Shown one piece after another: positions 16,064 to 31,109 of a stretch of 64,000 nucleotides of DNA. Under the pieces are notes generated by a model. The model was not told where the DNA came from. It ran no database searches and saw only the letters and a program-made list of their open reading frames with translations. Source of the DNA: Tillus elongatus (Eukaryota > Arthropoda > Insecta > Coleoptera > Cleridae); the NCBI GenBank assembly GCA_964006375.1, contig OZ023262.1, forward strand, positions 50,972,960 to 51,036,959, given 5' to 3'. The stretch's first letter is position 1; each line of letters opens with the position of its first letter. The position numbers and the translations under genes were made by a program.

Positions 16064-16080
16064 CTACAATTTTTTTCAAT
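15771..16080. other. Unassigned stretch with (AAT)n
   Basis: No gene is visible. An (AAT)n run occupies about 16030-16061. Confidence 0.5.
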
Positions 16081-16727
16081 ATTCCTTATTGCATTTTAGC
16101 ATTTTTAATTGAAATATGATGCAAGTTTGTAAAAAAAATCGAGACGCAGTAAGTGCGTTTTGGTAGCGAATTTTCATTAAATGCTTCAAAATTCAATAAC
16201 GCAATTTGCTATTAACCTAAGGTTCGTCAGCCAGGAAATGAGTTTTCTCGGAAACATTTTAAGTTTATTTTCGGAAAATTTTTTTAAACACGTTATTTTG
16301 ATAAAATATGGTACGTTGTTCCTACTATATAGGTTTCTTTATTTATTTAATTTATTTAGATTAGCGAATTTTTTTGTAGAAAATGTTATTTTAATAGCAA
16401 CTTCTCTTATTAATTGAATTTAGTCTTTGAAGAAATATTTGAGATTTTTTGTATGAAAAATTATTCAATTTATGGAACATTTTTTTAAATGAAATTCGTC
16501 CAAAATGTGGTTTTAATGGATTTTCGTGCAAATAAATTATTTTATTTTAAATTTTAATTACAGATTAGGTATATAATTTGAATTTTATGTATTCTTTTAG
16601 CAGAATTATGTGTAAAAAATATTTAGCCAAATTTGATGCCTGCTTTCATTAAAAAAAGACATATCTGCCATTAAAAATATTTTTATGAAAATTCACTACC
16701 ATAACACACTTGCTGCGTCCAGACTTT
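16081..16727 (-). repeat. TA-core repeat 5' module, disrupted
   Basis: It begins in the GATGCAAGTTTGTAA segment, has the inner terminus GACGCAGTAAGTGCGTTTTGG at about 16143 and the outer terminus ACACACTTGCTGCGTCCAGA at about 16706-16725. About 280 bp (16345-16625) between them is unlike other copies and probably inserted or strongly diverged. Confidence 0.8.
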
Positions 16728-17702
<975 letters not shown>

Positions 17703-17708
17703 CACTTC

Positions 17709-18375
<667 letters not shown>

Positions 18376-18379
18376 TAAA

Positions 18380-19035
18380 AACATTTTTTTAAATAATAAA
18401 CTTATTTTAATGAAATGTGCTACATGGTTCTACTATAAAGGTTATACTTTCTACTAAATGTGATCTTTCATTGAAAAAAAGACATTTAAAATTAATAACA
18501 TTTCAATGAAAATTTGCTAGCATAACCCACTTGCTGGGTAACGATAAAAAAATGAAAACTCGCCATAAGCTTAATGCTGATTTGAGTTGGTACAGTTGAA
18601 CTGCCTCAAAGTATAAAGAAGTCTTATATCCTAGCCTTATGTTATGTTTGACATCTCTAACAGGATCAATTCAATTAGCGCCATACCTCTTCAAAGTTTA
18701 AATCTAAAAATGAGAAAAATTAATTATTACCAGGGAAGCCATTCAATCGAGGTGAATCACTCTTTGCCTCGGATTTAACACTGTTTTAGTTCTTCAACTG
18801 CAATGAATGAACAAACCTGATTTGCCATTTAGAAACCTAAATAGATCAACTAAAATCTGTTTCTAGATAAACGTGTTTTTCATTTCATGTTGCAGAAAAT
18901 GAAGGATTCGAGGTGTATTGGTCACTATCGAATGCTGATTAATTATTTTTCAGTAGTTAGCAGCCTCGGCGGTGCAGTTATATAAATAGGGGATGTGACT
19001 TCTAATCCCAGTGAGAGCGTGGGCTCATTATACTT
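18380..19035. other. Mostly unassigned; possible SINE head at 18961-19032
   Basis: A last TA-core fragment is seen to about 18540 (ATAACCCACTTGCTGGGTAA). 18961-19032 has CAGCCTCGGCGGTGCAGTTA and GACTTCTAATCCCAG, spaced like A and B boxes of a tRNA-derived SINE, but I see no second copy. No gene. Confidence 0.4.
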
Positions 19036-19039
19036 TTTA

Positions 19040-21475
<2,436 letters not shown>

Positions 21476-21489
21476 GTTATTTATTTATC

Positions 21490-21715
21490 TTTTGTCCTCA
21501 TTTGGCTTCCAGAGCAACCGAATTTTTTTGCATTAAATGCCTATAACTTTTCTCCTTTTAACTTAAAAATCTAAATTTTGGTACATGGTGTAGCTTTAAT
21601 GATGTAAATCCACGTACTAATGCTAAAACTATAGCTTTGTTATTTCCGGAGATATAAAAACATTTTCGCAAGAAAACACAAAATTATCCGGGAAAAAATG
21701 GTTCGATTTTCTTGG

Positions 21716-21716
<1 letters not shown>
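21490..21716 (+). repeat. TA-core repeat, internal fragment
   Basis: GCATTAAATGCCTATAACTTT, AAATTTTGGTACATGGTG and TTATTTCCGGAGATATAAA follow family order and end in CCGATTTTCTTGGCTA-like sequence next to an array. No hairpin side follows; the palindrome starts beyond the array. Confidence 0.75.

Positions 21717-21803
<87 letters not shown>
21717..21803. repeat. (TA)n microsatellite, left flank of palindrome
   Basis: About 43 pure TA units between a TA-core fragment and the palindrome. Confidence 0.98.
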
Positions 21804-21806
<3 letters not shown>

Positions 21807-21920
21807 GAAAGATTTCCGCGGTCTTTAATGTGAGACATGCTTGGTTCTCGGGTTAAACCGCGTCCAGAATTTATGGAAACTCGACGTTTCGGCTCCTGTT
21901 TTGGAGCCATTTTCAAGAGG

Positions 21921-22270
21921 TAAAGGAAATATGTAAGGACACTCTAAGGCCTCAATCTGCCTACTCCTTAGAGTGATGGACAAAGGTGGGTAAAGGAAAT
22001 ATGTAAGGACACTCTAAGGCCTCAATCTGCCTACTCCTTAGAGTGGTGGACAAAGGTGGGTAAAGGAAATATGTAAGGACACTCTAAGGCCTCAATCTGC
22101 CTACTCCTTAGAGTGATGGACAAAGGTGGGTAAAGGAAATATGTAAGGACACTCTAAGGCCTCAATCTGCCTACTCCTTAGAGTGGTGGACAAAGGTAGG
22201 TAAAGGAAATATGTAAGGACACTCTAAGGCCTCAATCTGCCTACTCCTTAGAGCGGTGGATAAAGGTAGG
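21921..22270 (+). repeat. Five tandem 70-bp units
   Basis: Each unit begins TAAAGGAAATATGTAAGGAC and contains the hairpin-forming CACTCTAAGG...CCTTAGAGTG pair. Units alternate GTGATGG / GTGGTGG, and the last has GCGGTGG. Four inverted units with the order ATGG, GTGG, ATGG, GCGG (from the outside) occur at about 22561-22835, so one unit was lost or gained after the palindrome formed. Confidence 0.95.
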
Positions 22271-22842
22271 TTGGGTTGTTGTAGCTCGATTACGGGGCCT
22301 CAATCTGCCTACTCCCCAAATCTCGCCGGAGATCGTCTGTGAGGTCTCAGTGTGTTCAACCCTAGGCCTCAGAGAGATCTCTCTCGCCGGAGATCGTCTG
22401 TGAGGTCTCAGTGTGTTCAACCCTAGGCCTCAGAGAGATCTGAGAGATCTCTCTGAGGCCTAGGGTTGAACACACTGAGACCTCACAGACGATCTCCGGC
22501 GAGATTTGGGGAGTAGGCAGATTGAGGCCCCGTAATCGAGCTACAACAACCCAACCTACCTTTATCCACCGCTCTAAGGAGTAGGCAGATTGAGGCCTTA
22601 GAGTGTCCTTACATATTTCCTTTACCCACCTTTGTCCATCACTCTAAGGAGTAGGCAGATTGAGGCCTTAGAGTGTCCTTACATATTTCCTTTACCCACC
22701 TTTGTCCACCACTCTAAGGAGTAGGCAGATTGAGGCCTTAGAGTGTCCTTACATATTTCCTTTACCCACCTTTGTCCATCACTCTAAGGAGTAGGCAGAT
22801 TGAGGCCTTAGAGTGTCCTTACATATTTCCTTTACCTCTTGA

Positions 22843-22876
22843 AAATGGCTCCAAAACAGGAGCCGAAACGTCGAGT
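22843..22876 (+). other. Degenerate hammerhead-like motif in palindrome right arm
   Basis: A six-base stem, GGCTCC (22847-22852) with GGAGCC (22859-22864), is followed by GAAACGTC and GAG, which can pair with CTC upstream. The usual CTGATGA core is TTGAAAA, lacking the catalytic G, so it is unlikely to cleave. The inverted copy is at 21881-21914. Confidence 0.45.
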
Positions 22877-22919
22877 TTCCATAAATTCTGGACGCGGTTT
22901 AACCCGAGAACCAAGCATG

Positions 22920-22922
<3 letters not shown>

Positions 22923-23000
<78 letters not shown>
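22923..23000. repeat. (TA)n microsatellite, right flank of palindrome
   Basis: About 38 TA units between the palindrome and the Penelope LTR relic. Confidence 0.98.
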
Positions 23001-23008
<8 letters not shown>

Positions 23009-23510
23009 AAGAAGGGTTGAGGGCAAAGCCGCAAGGAGACAACAGCATACACGTTTTTCAAGCTTATTAGCTATCATGAGTACGGTATAGCCAGGTGAAG
23101 ATGGGAACACTCTGGATGAAGATGCAAAAATACACGGAGTCACAACAGGCAACCAGTGCACAATTGCAGTAACATTTGGAAGACCCTCAATCCGAGGGAA
23201 ACAACCAAAAAACTAACTATACTAACTTTAATAGCTATCATCAGTACGGTATAGCCAGGTGAAGATGGGAACACTCTGGATGAAGATGCAAAAATACACC
23301 GGGCAGCTGGAATCCCAAGCTACATGAGCAGCCACACTGATTGCCTGTTGTGACTCCATGTATTTTTGCATCTTCATCCAGAGTGTTCCCATCTTCACCT
23401 GGCTATACCGTACTGATGATGGCTAATAAGCTTGAAACACGTGTATGCGGTTGTCTCCTTGCGGCTTTGCCCTTAACCCTTTTTCCTTGTATAGTACAGA
23501 AATGCCGTGT

Positions 23511-23514
<4 letters not shown>
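23001..23514. mobile_element. Penelope-like LTR relic, inverted copies
   Basis: The block GGCTATACCGTA(C/G)TGATGA...AAGCTT with TTCATCCAGAGTGTTCCCATCTTCACC occurs three times: inverted at 23040-23150, inverted at 23235-23300 and direct at 23345-23490. Outer ends match GCCGCAAGGAGACAAC on both sides. The order, inversion and hammerhead-like motif are those of Penelope-like element LTRs (pLTRs). No coding sequence remains. A related 45-bp piece is at 25866-25912. (TA)n arrays flank both sides. Confidence 0.65.
23408..23450 (+). ncRNA. Hammerhead-ribozyme-like motif
   Basis: Stem I is CCGTA (23408-23412) with TGCGG (23446-23450). The core CTGATGA is at 23413-23419, stem II GGCT/AGCT is 23421-23424 with 23429-23432, and GAAA is 23434-23437. 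Stem III is self-complementary ACAC/GTGT (23437-23444) with A23445 at the cleavage position. Stem II starts after one unpaired U-U position. A palindromic stem III without a loop suggests a dimeric type-I fold, as described for Penelope-like elements. The inverted copies near 23066 and 23235 lack one or more core bases. Confidence 0.6.

Positions 23515-23587
<73 letters not shown>
23515..23587. repeat. (TA)n microsatellite
   Basis: About 36 TA units between the Penelope relic and the hairpin side of a TA-core repeat. Confidence 0.98.
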
Positions 23588-23591
<4 letters not shown>

Positions 23592-23708
23592 AATTGAAAC
23601 TGACCCCCGGATATGTGTTTTAGAAGGCCTAGTTCGCGCTCATTTGAAGCAATTTCAAAATTTGAAAGTCGTTATCTCCCCATTAGTGAATTTTTGTGTA
23701 GAAAATTC
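23588..23708 (+). repeat. TA-core repeat, hairpin-side fragment
   Basis: AATTGAAACTGACCCCCGGAT, the TTCGCGCTCATTTGAAG segment and the hairpin TTAGTGAATTTTTGTGT / AAAATTCACTAAA are present. The 5' side may have been displaced by the relic on the other side of the array. Confidence 0.85.
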
Positions 23709-23709
23709 A

Positions 23710-24230
23710 CTAAAAGTTAGTATTTTTGTGAATCATCCTTTATATGATATGCTGTCTACATAACGATGAACGCACTTTAGCATTTCAACGTAAAAAAGAG
23801 CGAAGTTTATACACGTAGCAACAACTTGAAGCAAACATATCTTATAAAGTCAAGATGAGCCTATCTAGCGCATTGTATTGTGAATGCATTCGGAAATACC
23901 TATAAATTACGTTTATAAAAAAGGAAAATGACTGTGAAATAGCAGACATTATCCTTAATTATATGAAGATTAATAACATCCGTGTAATAATATGCTACTC
24001 ATTAAAGATTATTTCGAATTAATTATGCGAAGGTGACGGAGATAGGTGACCTTCCTGAACCGCAATACTTTTTTTTGTTAGATATTTTTGCTGTTAAATA
24101 TAATGGTTCAGTGATCTTGTCACTGCATTTTAATTTGTTTATGTTTATTAATTAATTAGGTAAAGGCCAAGGAAAACAATCAGATTCATCAGAACGATGT
24201 CGTTTATAACTTTTACTTTAGACCATATTT
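23710..24230. other. Unassigned AT-rich stretch
   Basis: I see no gene or recognised repeat. Confidence 0.5.
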
Positions 24231-24231
24231 A

Positions 24232-24615
24232 TTAGTGAATTTTTATTTAAAAAAATTCACTAATAGAGAGGTATCTATGGAGAGACTTTGCAAAAAAATT
24301 TTTCAAATGAGCGCGAATTTGGGCCCCTAGAAACAATATCCGATAACTCAAAAAATAATTAACCGATTTTGATGAAACTGAACAGGTGCCTTTCTTTTAT
24401 TGATAGCTTTAATGAGTTCGTTAGCCAGGAAAATCGGACAAGGTTTTCCGGGAAAATTTTGAGTTTTCTTTCGAAAAAAATTGTTTCCTGCAAAAATTAC
24501 AAAGATATTTCGATGAAATTTGTTGTACATATTGCTTTGGGAAAGACCTAACTCTGTGCCAAAATTAAGCTTTTTAGGTTTTACAGAAAATTGAGCTATT
24601 CAAATTTGAAACATT
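24232..24615 (-). repeat. TA-core repeat copy lacking a TA core
   Basis: The hairpin end TTAGTGAATTTTTATTT / AAATTCACTAA is followed by the GAGCGCGAATTTGGGCCCC segment and, without TA, GATAACTCAAAAAATAATTAACC. The rest diverges from the main family and resembles the copy at 49586-49895, so it marks a second subfamily. Confidence 0.75.
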
Positions 24616-24954
24616 TATTTTTAATATCACCGTGTTTCATTGACAATGGCAAATCTGGCTTATATGAGATCTAGTATGTCGTTGCCAACAAAACATTTGA
24701 TATTATTGCGCAGGTCTGTTACAGTCGGTAAGTGACGTTTATCGTATGGTATTAGATTGTTTATATATTTATCTGTTTGAGTTGGCAAATTATTTGTTTT
24801 ATTTGGGAAATTTTCATATACAAGTGCAAATTATTCCTTTATTAATGTCAGTGGATGAAGTAAACAGTGTTTGTTTTGTTTTATGAACACATATAAAGGA
24901 TAGAAGTTTTACAAAAGTGACTGATATGCAACAGGTTAGTTATTTTCTCTCTGA
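24616..24954. other. Unassigned stretch
   Basis: Nothing recognised between the two TA-core copies. Confidence 0.5.
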
Positions 24955-25673
24955 TGCTTTGGCGGTAGTTTTAGTCAAGTTTATGGTTTAACGGTCCATA
25001 ATTTTTAGGTAATTTTCGTACAAAATTACCTATGAGGAGACCGCGACTTAAGAATTTTAAAAAGATTTATTCAAATGAGCGCAAACTAGGCCCCCCTGGA
25101 ATCCATATCCGGGTTTACGTTCAGTTTTGTGTGTTTACATATATACAGGGTGACGCATTTCTGCGGTAAAGCGCAATTTAATTATTATTATACAAAAGAC
25201 GAGAAAAAATTGTTAAAAGTTATTTATAGGGTGTCTTGAGCTGTATCTTATAAAATTATTTTGACAATCACCGGCTGGCCCATAAGTCGTTGGTGATCAC
25301 TACATTTTTTTTTCGAACAGCCTTATTTTGTTGCATTTTTTATCGAAATATGTTTGTAAGAAAGAAAAAAAACAAGACGCAGTAAGTGCGTTTGGTAGCA
25401 AATTAAATTAAATTCTTCAAATTTCAATAACTCAATTTGCTATTAACCTAAGGTTTGTTGGCTAGGAAACCAACATTTAAAGTATATTGCCGGAAATTTT
25501 TTGGTACATTTTCAAACAATAAGTTATTTTGATAAAAATATGGCACATTGTTTCTACTGTATAGGTTATACCGGTAACCAAATTAATGACTGCTTGCATT
25601 AAAACGACATATTTGATATTCAAAGCATTTTTATAAAAATTCACTCCCATAACGCACTTGCTGCGTCCAGACC
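24955..25673 (-). repeat. TA-core repeat, rearranged copy without TA core
   Basis: It begins TCTGATGCTTTGGCGG, has an internal hairpin module (AATTTTCGTACAAAATTACC), the GAGCGCAAACTAGGCCCCC segment, TATATACAGGGTGACGCATTT, the GGGTGTCTTGAGC module and then a complete 5' module from GACGCAGTAAGTGCGTTTGG to ACGCACTTGCTGCGTCCAGA at about 25670. Confidence 0.8.
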
Positions 25674-25865
25674 TTTTTATTTCAGAGAATGATGTACTGT
25701 AGACACAGGTAGGTGAATGCCAAAATTTTCCGGACTGACATAGATCTAGGGTATCGCAGCGTGTCAAAATTTGGTAAGACATTGGTTTAAGTCGGTTTAA
25801 GTCTTATTAGCCTTGGAAAAAAAAGAATGTTATGTCGGTTATTTATTTTATAACTTTAATTGTCT

Positions 25866-25912
25866 GTTGTGGCTGCTCATGCAGCTTGGAACTCCAGCTG
25901 CCCGGTGTATTT
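25866..25912 (+). repeat. Fragment matching the Penelope LTR relic
   Basis: GTGGCTGCTCATGCAGCTTGG and CCAGCTGCCCGGTGTAT match the reverse complement of 23300-23345 with few differences. Confidence 0.55.
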
Positions 25913-26039
25913 GCATAGGCTGAATCAGCTTAGGAGGAGTATTATTGGTGGGATATAGCAACCGCAGGGCTGTTGGGGTGCTGCGGGGGAGGCGAGGTCT
26001 GATCGTTTAGATGTCCCAGGGTCGGGTGTTAACAAGTGT

Positions 26040-26990
26040 GTTAATGAGTCTTTCAACTTTCATTATATGAGTGTGAGAGGCCTAAATACCAAGACTGATA
26101 GTTTCTATGATGCGTCGTGTATGTTCTCGGGGCAATATGATGTGGTATGTTTTACTGAGACTTGGCTTGGAGCGAGTGTTTTCAGCTCTGAATTATTTTG
26201 TAGTCGCTACTATGTTTATAGATGTGATCGTTCTTTTAAAAGACTGTCTGTGGCTCGTGGTGGTGGTGTACTTTTCGCTGTTAGTAGGAGTCACTCTGCA
26301 AGTCTTGTTGACGTGAGCCATGTGAGGGACGTTGCTCCTATGGTTGATTTGCTTGGTTTGAGGCTGGATGTTTGTGAGCGAGTGGTTTATATTTTCTTGG
26401 TGTACACTCCACCTGGATTGTCTGTTGGTGTGCTTGAGGACTTCTTGGATGTTGTGGTTTCCTTGCCCAATTTATATGAGAAAAAAGTATTGTTGTTGGG
26501 TGATTTCAACTTTAGCAATTTCGTGGATGCGTGGAAAGGTGGCGTTCTCAGTGGTGGCCTGGCCCATGTGAGGCTTGTTTCTGACTTTTATGACCTGTAT
26601 CATGTTTTGAATGTTGGCGGTAGGTTGTTGGACTTGGTTTTCAGTAGAGTGCCATGTTCCGTGTGTGAGTCGTCATCTGGTGCGTTGCCGATTGATCGTC
26701 ATCATCCACCTTTGGAGATTATATTGTTGGCGGATGTGTCTGTGACGAGAAGGAACTTGTCGTGCTTGGTGTCTGGTTATAATTTTCGGAAGGCTGACTA
26801 CCCTCGGTTGTATGCTGACTTGCAGTTGGTTGACTGGTGGTTTTTGGGGCGTTTTACGGATATTGACCGTGGATGAACTTTATGGTGTACTCTTTTCTGT
26901 TTTTGATAGGCATATACCAAGGATTGTTCCGAATGTCGAGAGGCTTCCCTCCATGGTACACGAGAAGTATTGTTTCAAAGATGGAGAAGA
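26040..26990 (+). pseudogene. Jockey-type apurinic-like endonuclease
   Basis: The frame at 26067-26876 reads MSVRGLNTKTDSFYDA, YDVVCFTETWL with the catalytic Glu, GGGVLFAVS, LLLGDFNFSNF with the catalytic Asp/Asn pair, GGRLLDLVFSR and DRHHPPLEI in the place of the usual SDH(H/Y) block. So the N-terminal endonuclease is complete in outline, but its last motif has Arg in place of the Asp-His spacing seen in active enzymes. After a frameshift near 26870 the frame continues ELYGVLFSVFDRHIP. The enzyme nicks target DNA for target-primed reverse transcription. Confidence 0.8.
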
Positions 26991-26999
26991 AATGGAAAA

Positions 27000-28690
27000 T
27001 ATGAGAAAATTTTAAAAGATCGCGCGATCCTGCCGACTACGATCGATTCTACGCTTTGAGGGCTGATATTAAGAGGGGTGTGCATGCAGCGCGCTATGAC
27101 TATCAAGTTGGAAGATAGATTTTAAACAGATCCTAGGTCATTATTTTCCTATGTTAACGCCAGAAAAGCTTCGGGATCGATTCCAAATATGGTTCGATAC
27201 GATCGGCGTGTGTTTATAACTCCACAGGACATAGCTGACGCTTTTGCTGACTTCTTTGGCTCCAACTATATATCCTCCACTGGTTTTGGAGACTCATCGG
27301 GGTCGTCCGACTGTCTCGTGGATGTGCTGCATGTTCCTTCGATGTCGGAGATGGATGTCTTTGAGGCAATCAAACATAAAACCGAAGATGTCATCTGGTC
27401 CAGATGGCATACATGCATTTATCGTTAGGGACTGTGCTTCTGTTTTTGTGTGACCTCTTTCTGTGATTTTCTCTCTGGCTTTGGGGACGTGCGTTTTCCC
27501 GAGTCGGTGGAGGACATCGATGGGGTGTCCTATACACAAGGGTGGAGACGTTGATTTGGTAGAGAGCTACAGGCAGATCTCACAAATTTCGGGTTTTGTT
27601 AAAGTGTTCGAACTTGTGCTGGCGAATGTTATATCTAGCCACATATCTGCAACCATTTTGGAGAGTCAACATGGCTTCGTTAGACATCGATCGACGGTCA
27701 CCAACCTTATTTCTATTACACAGTGTGTGCGAGGTGCTTGACAGGGCCAGACAGGTGAATGTTATCTACTTGAACTTTTCCAAGGCGTTCGACCAGGTGG
27801 ATCACGGGGTGCTGCTGCAGAAGTTGGTTGCCTGTGGTTTCTCTCCGTCTCTTGTACGCCTGTGCTAATCGTATCTCAGTGAGAGAATTCAGTATGCGAG
27901 GGTAAATGGGAATAGATCATGACTTTGCTGTGACATCTGGCGTTCCTCAGGTGTATGTCTTGGGTCCCCTGCTCTTCTCTATCTGTGTTAATGACATCAC
28001 ATGGAATTTGAGATCTGAGTGTCTTATATATGCGGATGATCTGAAGATATTTGGTATGGTGGGTGATGCTCGCAATTGTGATAGGCTTTAGGGAGATATT
28101 GTTTGCTTGGAGGAGTGGTGCAGTAGGAATAGGTTACAGTTTAACCTAAAAATGTAGTGTTGTCACATTTACTAGAAATACCAACCGATTGTATTTCCTT
28201 ACTCAATTGGGTGTTATATGTTGTGTCGCTCAAATAGTATCAGATGCCTCGGTGTCGTTTTTGAATCCAAACTCACGTTTGCGGAGTTTTCTCAAATGGT
28301 CTTCGGCATATAGGATGCTGGGGTTTGTGTTACGGAATTCATGGAGTTTTATGTCTCCATCTAGACAATTGTTATTTAATACTTTTGTCCGCTCAATGTT
28401 GGAGTACGCCTCGATTGTGTGGTCGCCGCAGTTCAGGTCCATATTATGGAAATTGAGCGGATACAGCGGTGCTTTCTTAAATCGCCAGCTTTTGCTGAGG
28501 ATGGAGTATACCCTTAGATTGGGTTTCCACAGCCGAGTTTGTTAGTGAGAGTTGGCCAGTATGATTTGAAAGTTCGGAGGGATTTTATGGCGGCAGCCTT
28601 TATGGTGAAGCTAATCAGGAACCAAATTGACTGTTTGTTTACTTTGGACAGACTGGATTTTGCTCTGCCGAGAGTAAACAGTAAATAAAT
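27000..28690 (+). pseudogene. Jockey-type reverse transcriptase, multiply frameshifted
   Basis: Blocks found in order over three frames are ITPQDIADAFADFF (27200), SGPDGIHAFIVRDC (27385), PIHKGGDVDLVESYRQIS (27530), ESQHGFVRHRSTVTNL (27660), VIYLNFSKAFDQVDH (27760, motif A with Asn for the first Asp), SGVPQVYVLGPLLFSICVND (27935), ECLIYADDLKIF (28020, intact YADD box) and FVRSMLEYASIVWSP (28385). At least four frame changes and the motif A change make it inactive. It is a different family from the 31-33.7 kb element. Confidence 0.8.
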
Positions 28691-29379
28691 CTGTGACATT
28701 TTACAGTGTTACACCTAGAACAAATGTGTTAAAGTATTTACCTTTGCTCCTTATGTGTCGTGTCTTCAATGAGATCGGTGATAAATTTGACATCTTTTAT
28801 TTACATAAGAATGACTGTGGAACATACTCTTTGTCGTGCCACAAAATTGAAATTCAAATGGAGGTTGAAATTAAAGTTAGGATTAGGATTACATAAAATT
28901 TGGTTAAGTTAAATTTAGGGCTGATATAATGTGTCACTGACTCCATTGTTGTTTTTCGACTGTGGGTACGTGTGTGGATGATTGGGCACTATTGTCTTAT
29001 TTGGTAGTTTATTATTGTCTTATCTTTTACTTTTTATAGCCGGTGTTTGAGTGGAGGATTTGTGTGTGCGTCTGTGTACGCGTGTGTGTGCGCGAGCGAG
29101 TGGGTGCGAGCGTGTGGGTGTGTGCGTGGGTGATCGTGCATTATTTTATTTTGTAGCTTATTATGGTCTTTTTTTATAGTTTTGACATATAATGTGTAAT
29201 ATCTTGTGCTTTGAATAATTGAGTTGATATTATGTTGCGTGCTAGCTACCCTGCTCATTTTGTATATTATATATTTGTCATTTTTGTTTGGTTTGCTACA
29301 TGCCATCTAATTGGGGAGACCTGTTGGCCAGTGTATTGATAAATAAATAAATAAAATAAAAATAAATAAATAAATAAAA

Positions 29380-29440
<61 letters not shown>

Positions 29441-29451
29441 ATACAAAATAA

Positions 29452-30260
29452 ATAACTGACACGAAATAACATCACGATGTCAGAAATCACTAACATTGAG
29501 TATAGAGCTGTTATTAAATTCTTTACTCGAGATGATCATCCACCTCAAAGCATCAAAGATCGGCTGGATGGGGTATAGGGGGAAAATTTACCGTCTTACT
29601 CTGTAGTAAAAGATTGGTCAAAACGGTTTCTGACGACAGGAATCCATGGAAGATAACGCAAGAACAGAAAGGACGGTGGAAGTGGGGATGGACAACATAA
29701 TTGCCCTTGTTGAGGATTTTATATTAAGCGATCGACGCTTGAAAGTGAAATAATTATCAAAAATGTCAATGCTTTCAGACACAAGCCTTCGCCGTATCCT
29801 CCACGAACATGTAAGCACGAATAAAGTTAGTGCAAGCTGCGTTCCCAAACATCTTTTAACAGTTCAGCGCCAGCGTCGGGTTGAATGTGCCAGATCTTTA
29901 TTAGAAAATTATCTGGATTGTATGCTGTTCAATCGACGTTTCAATCGTTGGTACCAAATGGATGGAGCTCCAGCACATTCAACTGGAGCCGTAGATGCCA
30001 AATTAAGGGTACTCTTTGAAGATAGTCGCCAGGCCGATCTCCGAATCTTACACCTTTCGATTTTTATTTATGAGGTCTGGTCAAAGAATTAGTGTATGCA
30101 AATCCAGTTTTCAATTACGAAGACTTAAGAATAAGGATAGCTGGAGCTTTTGATCATTTGAATCCTTTGGAAATTCGGAGCGCAACGCAGTCTGTTCGGA
30201 ACCGTATTGTACACTATCTCAATGAAAACGGTGCACACATTGAGCATTTGTATTGAAATT
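29452..30260 (+). pseudogene. Chimeric mariner-like transposase remnant
   Basis: 29478-29580 reads MSEITNIEYRAVIKFFTR...IKDRLDGV, a mariner N-terminal helix-turn-helix. 29760-29910 reads SDTSLRRILHEHVSTNKVSA and HLLTVQRQRRVECARSLL, the linker of the same type. At about 29925 it changes to RWYQMDGAPAHSTGAVDA (second catalytic Asp present), then 30110-30255 reads LRIRIAGAFDHLNPLEIRSA and YLNENGAHIEHLY, the C-terminus of another IS630/mariner family. The first catalytic block and the last Asp block are missing. It sits right after the (AAAT)n tail of the Jockey-type element. Confidence 0.65.
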
Positions 30261-31072
<812 letters not shown>

Positions 31073-31109
31073 TTTCAACAACACACCACGAGGGCATACA
31101 GCCTAAATA

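Larger units (their letters stand above)
21831..22923. repeat. Giant palindrome with 70-bp tandem repeats, Penelope-LTR-like
   Basis: The left arm (21831 to about 22445) and right arm (about 22446-22923) are near-perfect inverted copies, from GAGACATGCTTGG at the outside to CAGAGAGATCT at the centre. The left arm holds five 70-bp units starting at 21921, 21991, 22061, 22131 and 22201; the right arm holds four. The left arm also duplicates a ~60-bp block (22321-22380 / 22381-22441). Near each outer end lies GGCTCC...GGAGCCGAAACGTC, the type of motif found at Penelope LTR ends. It may be two inverted LTR copies without a coding region between them. Confidence 0.85.
26040..29450 (+). mobile_element. 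Jockey-type non-LTR retrotransposon, degraded, with (AAAT)n tail
   Basis: Endonuclease and RT remnants in the plus strand are followed by a ~640-bp 3' untranslated part and an imperfect (AAAT)n tail at about 29337-29448. A long GT/GC-rich purine-pyrimidine stretch lies at 29055-29130 in the 3' part. The 5' boundary is not visible; coding similarity begins near 26040. Confidence 0.8.
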
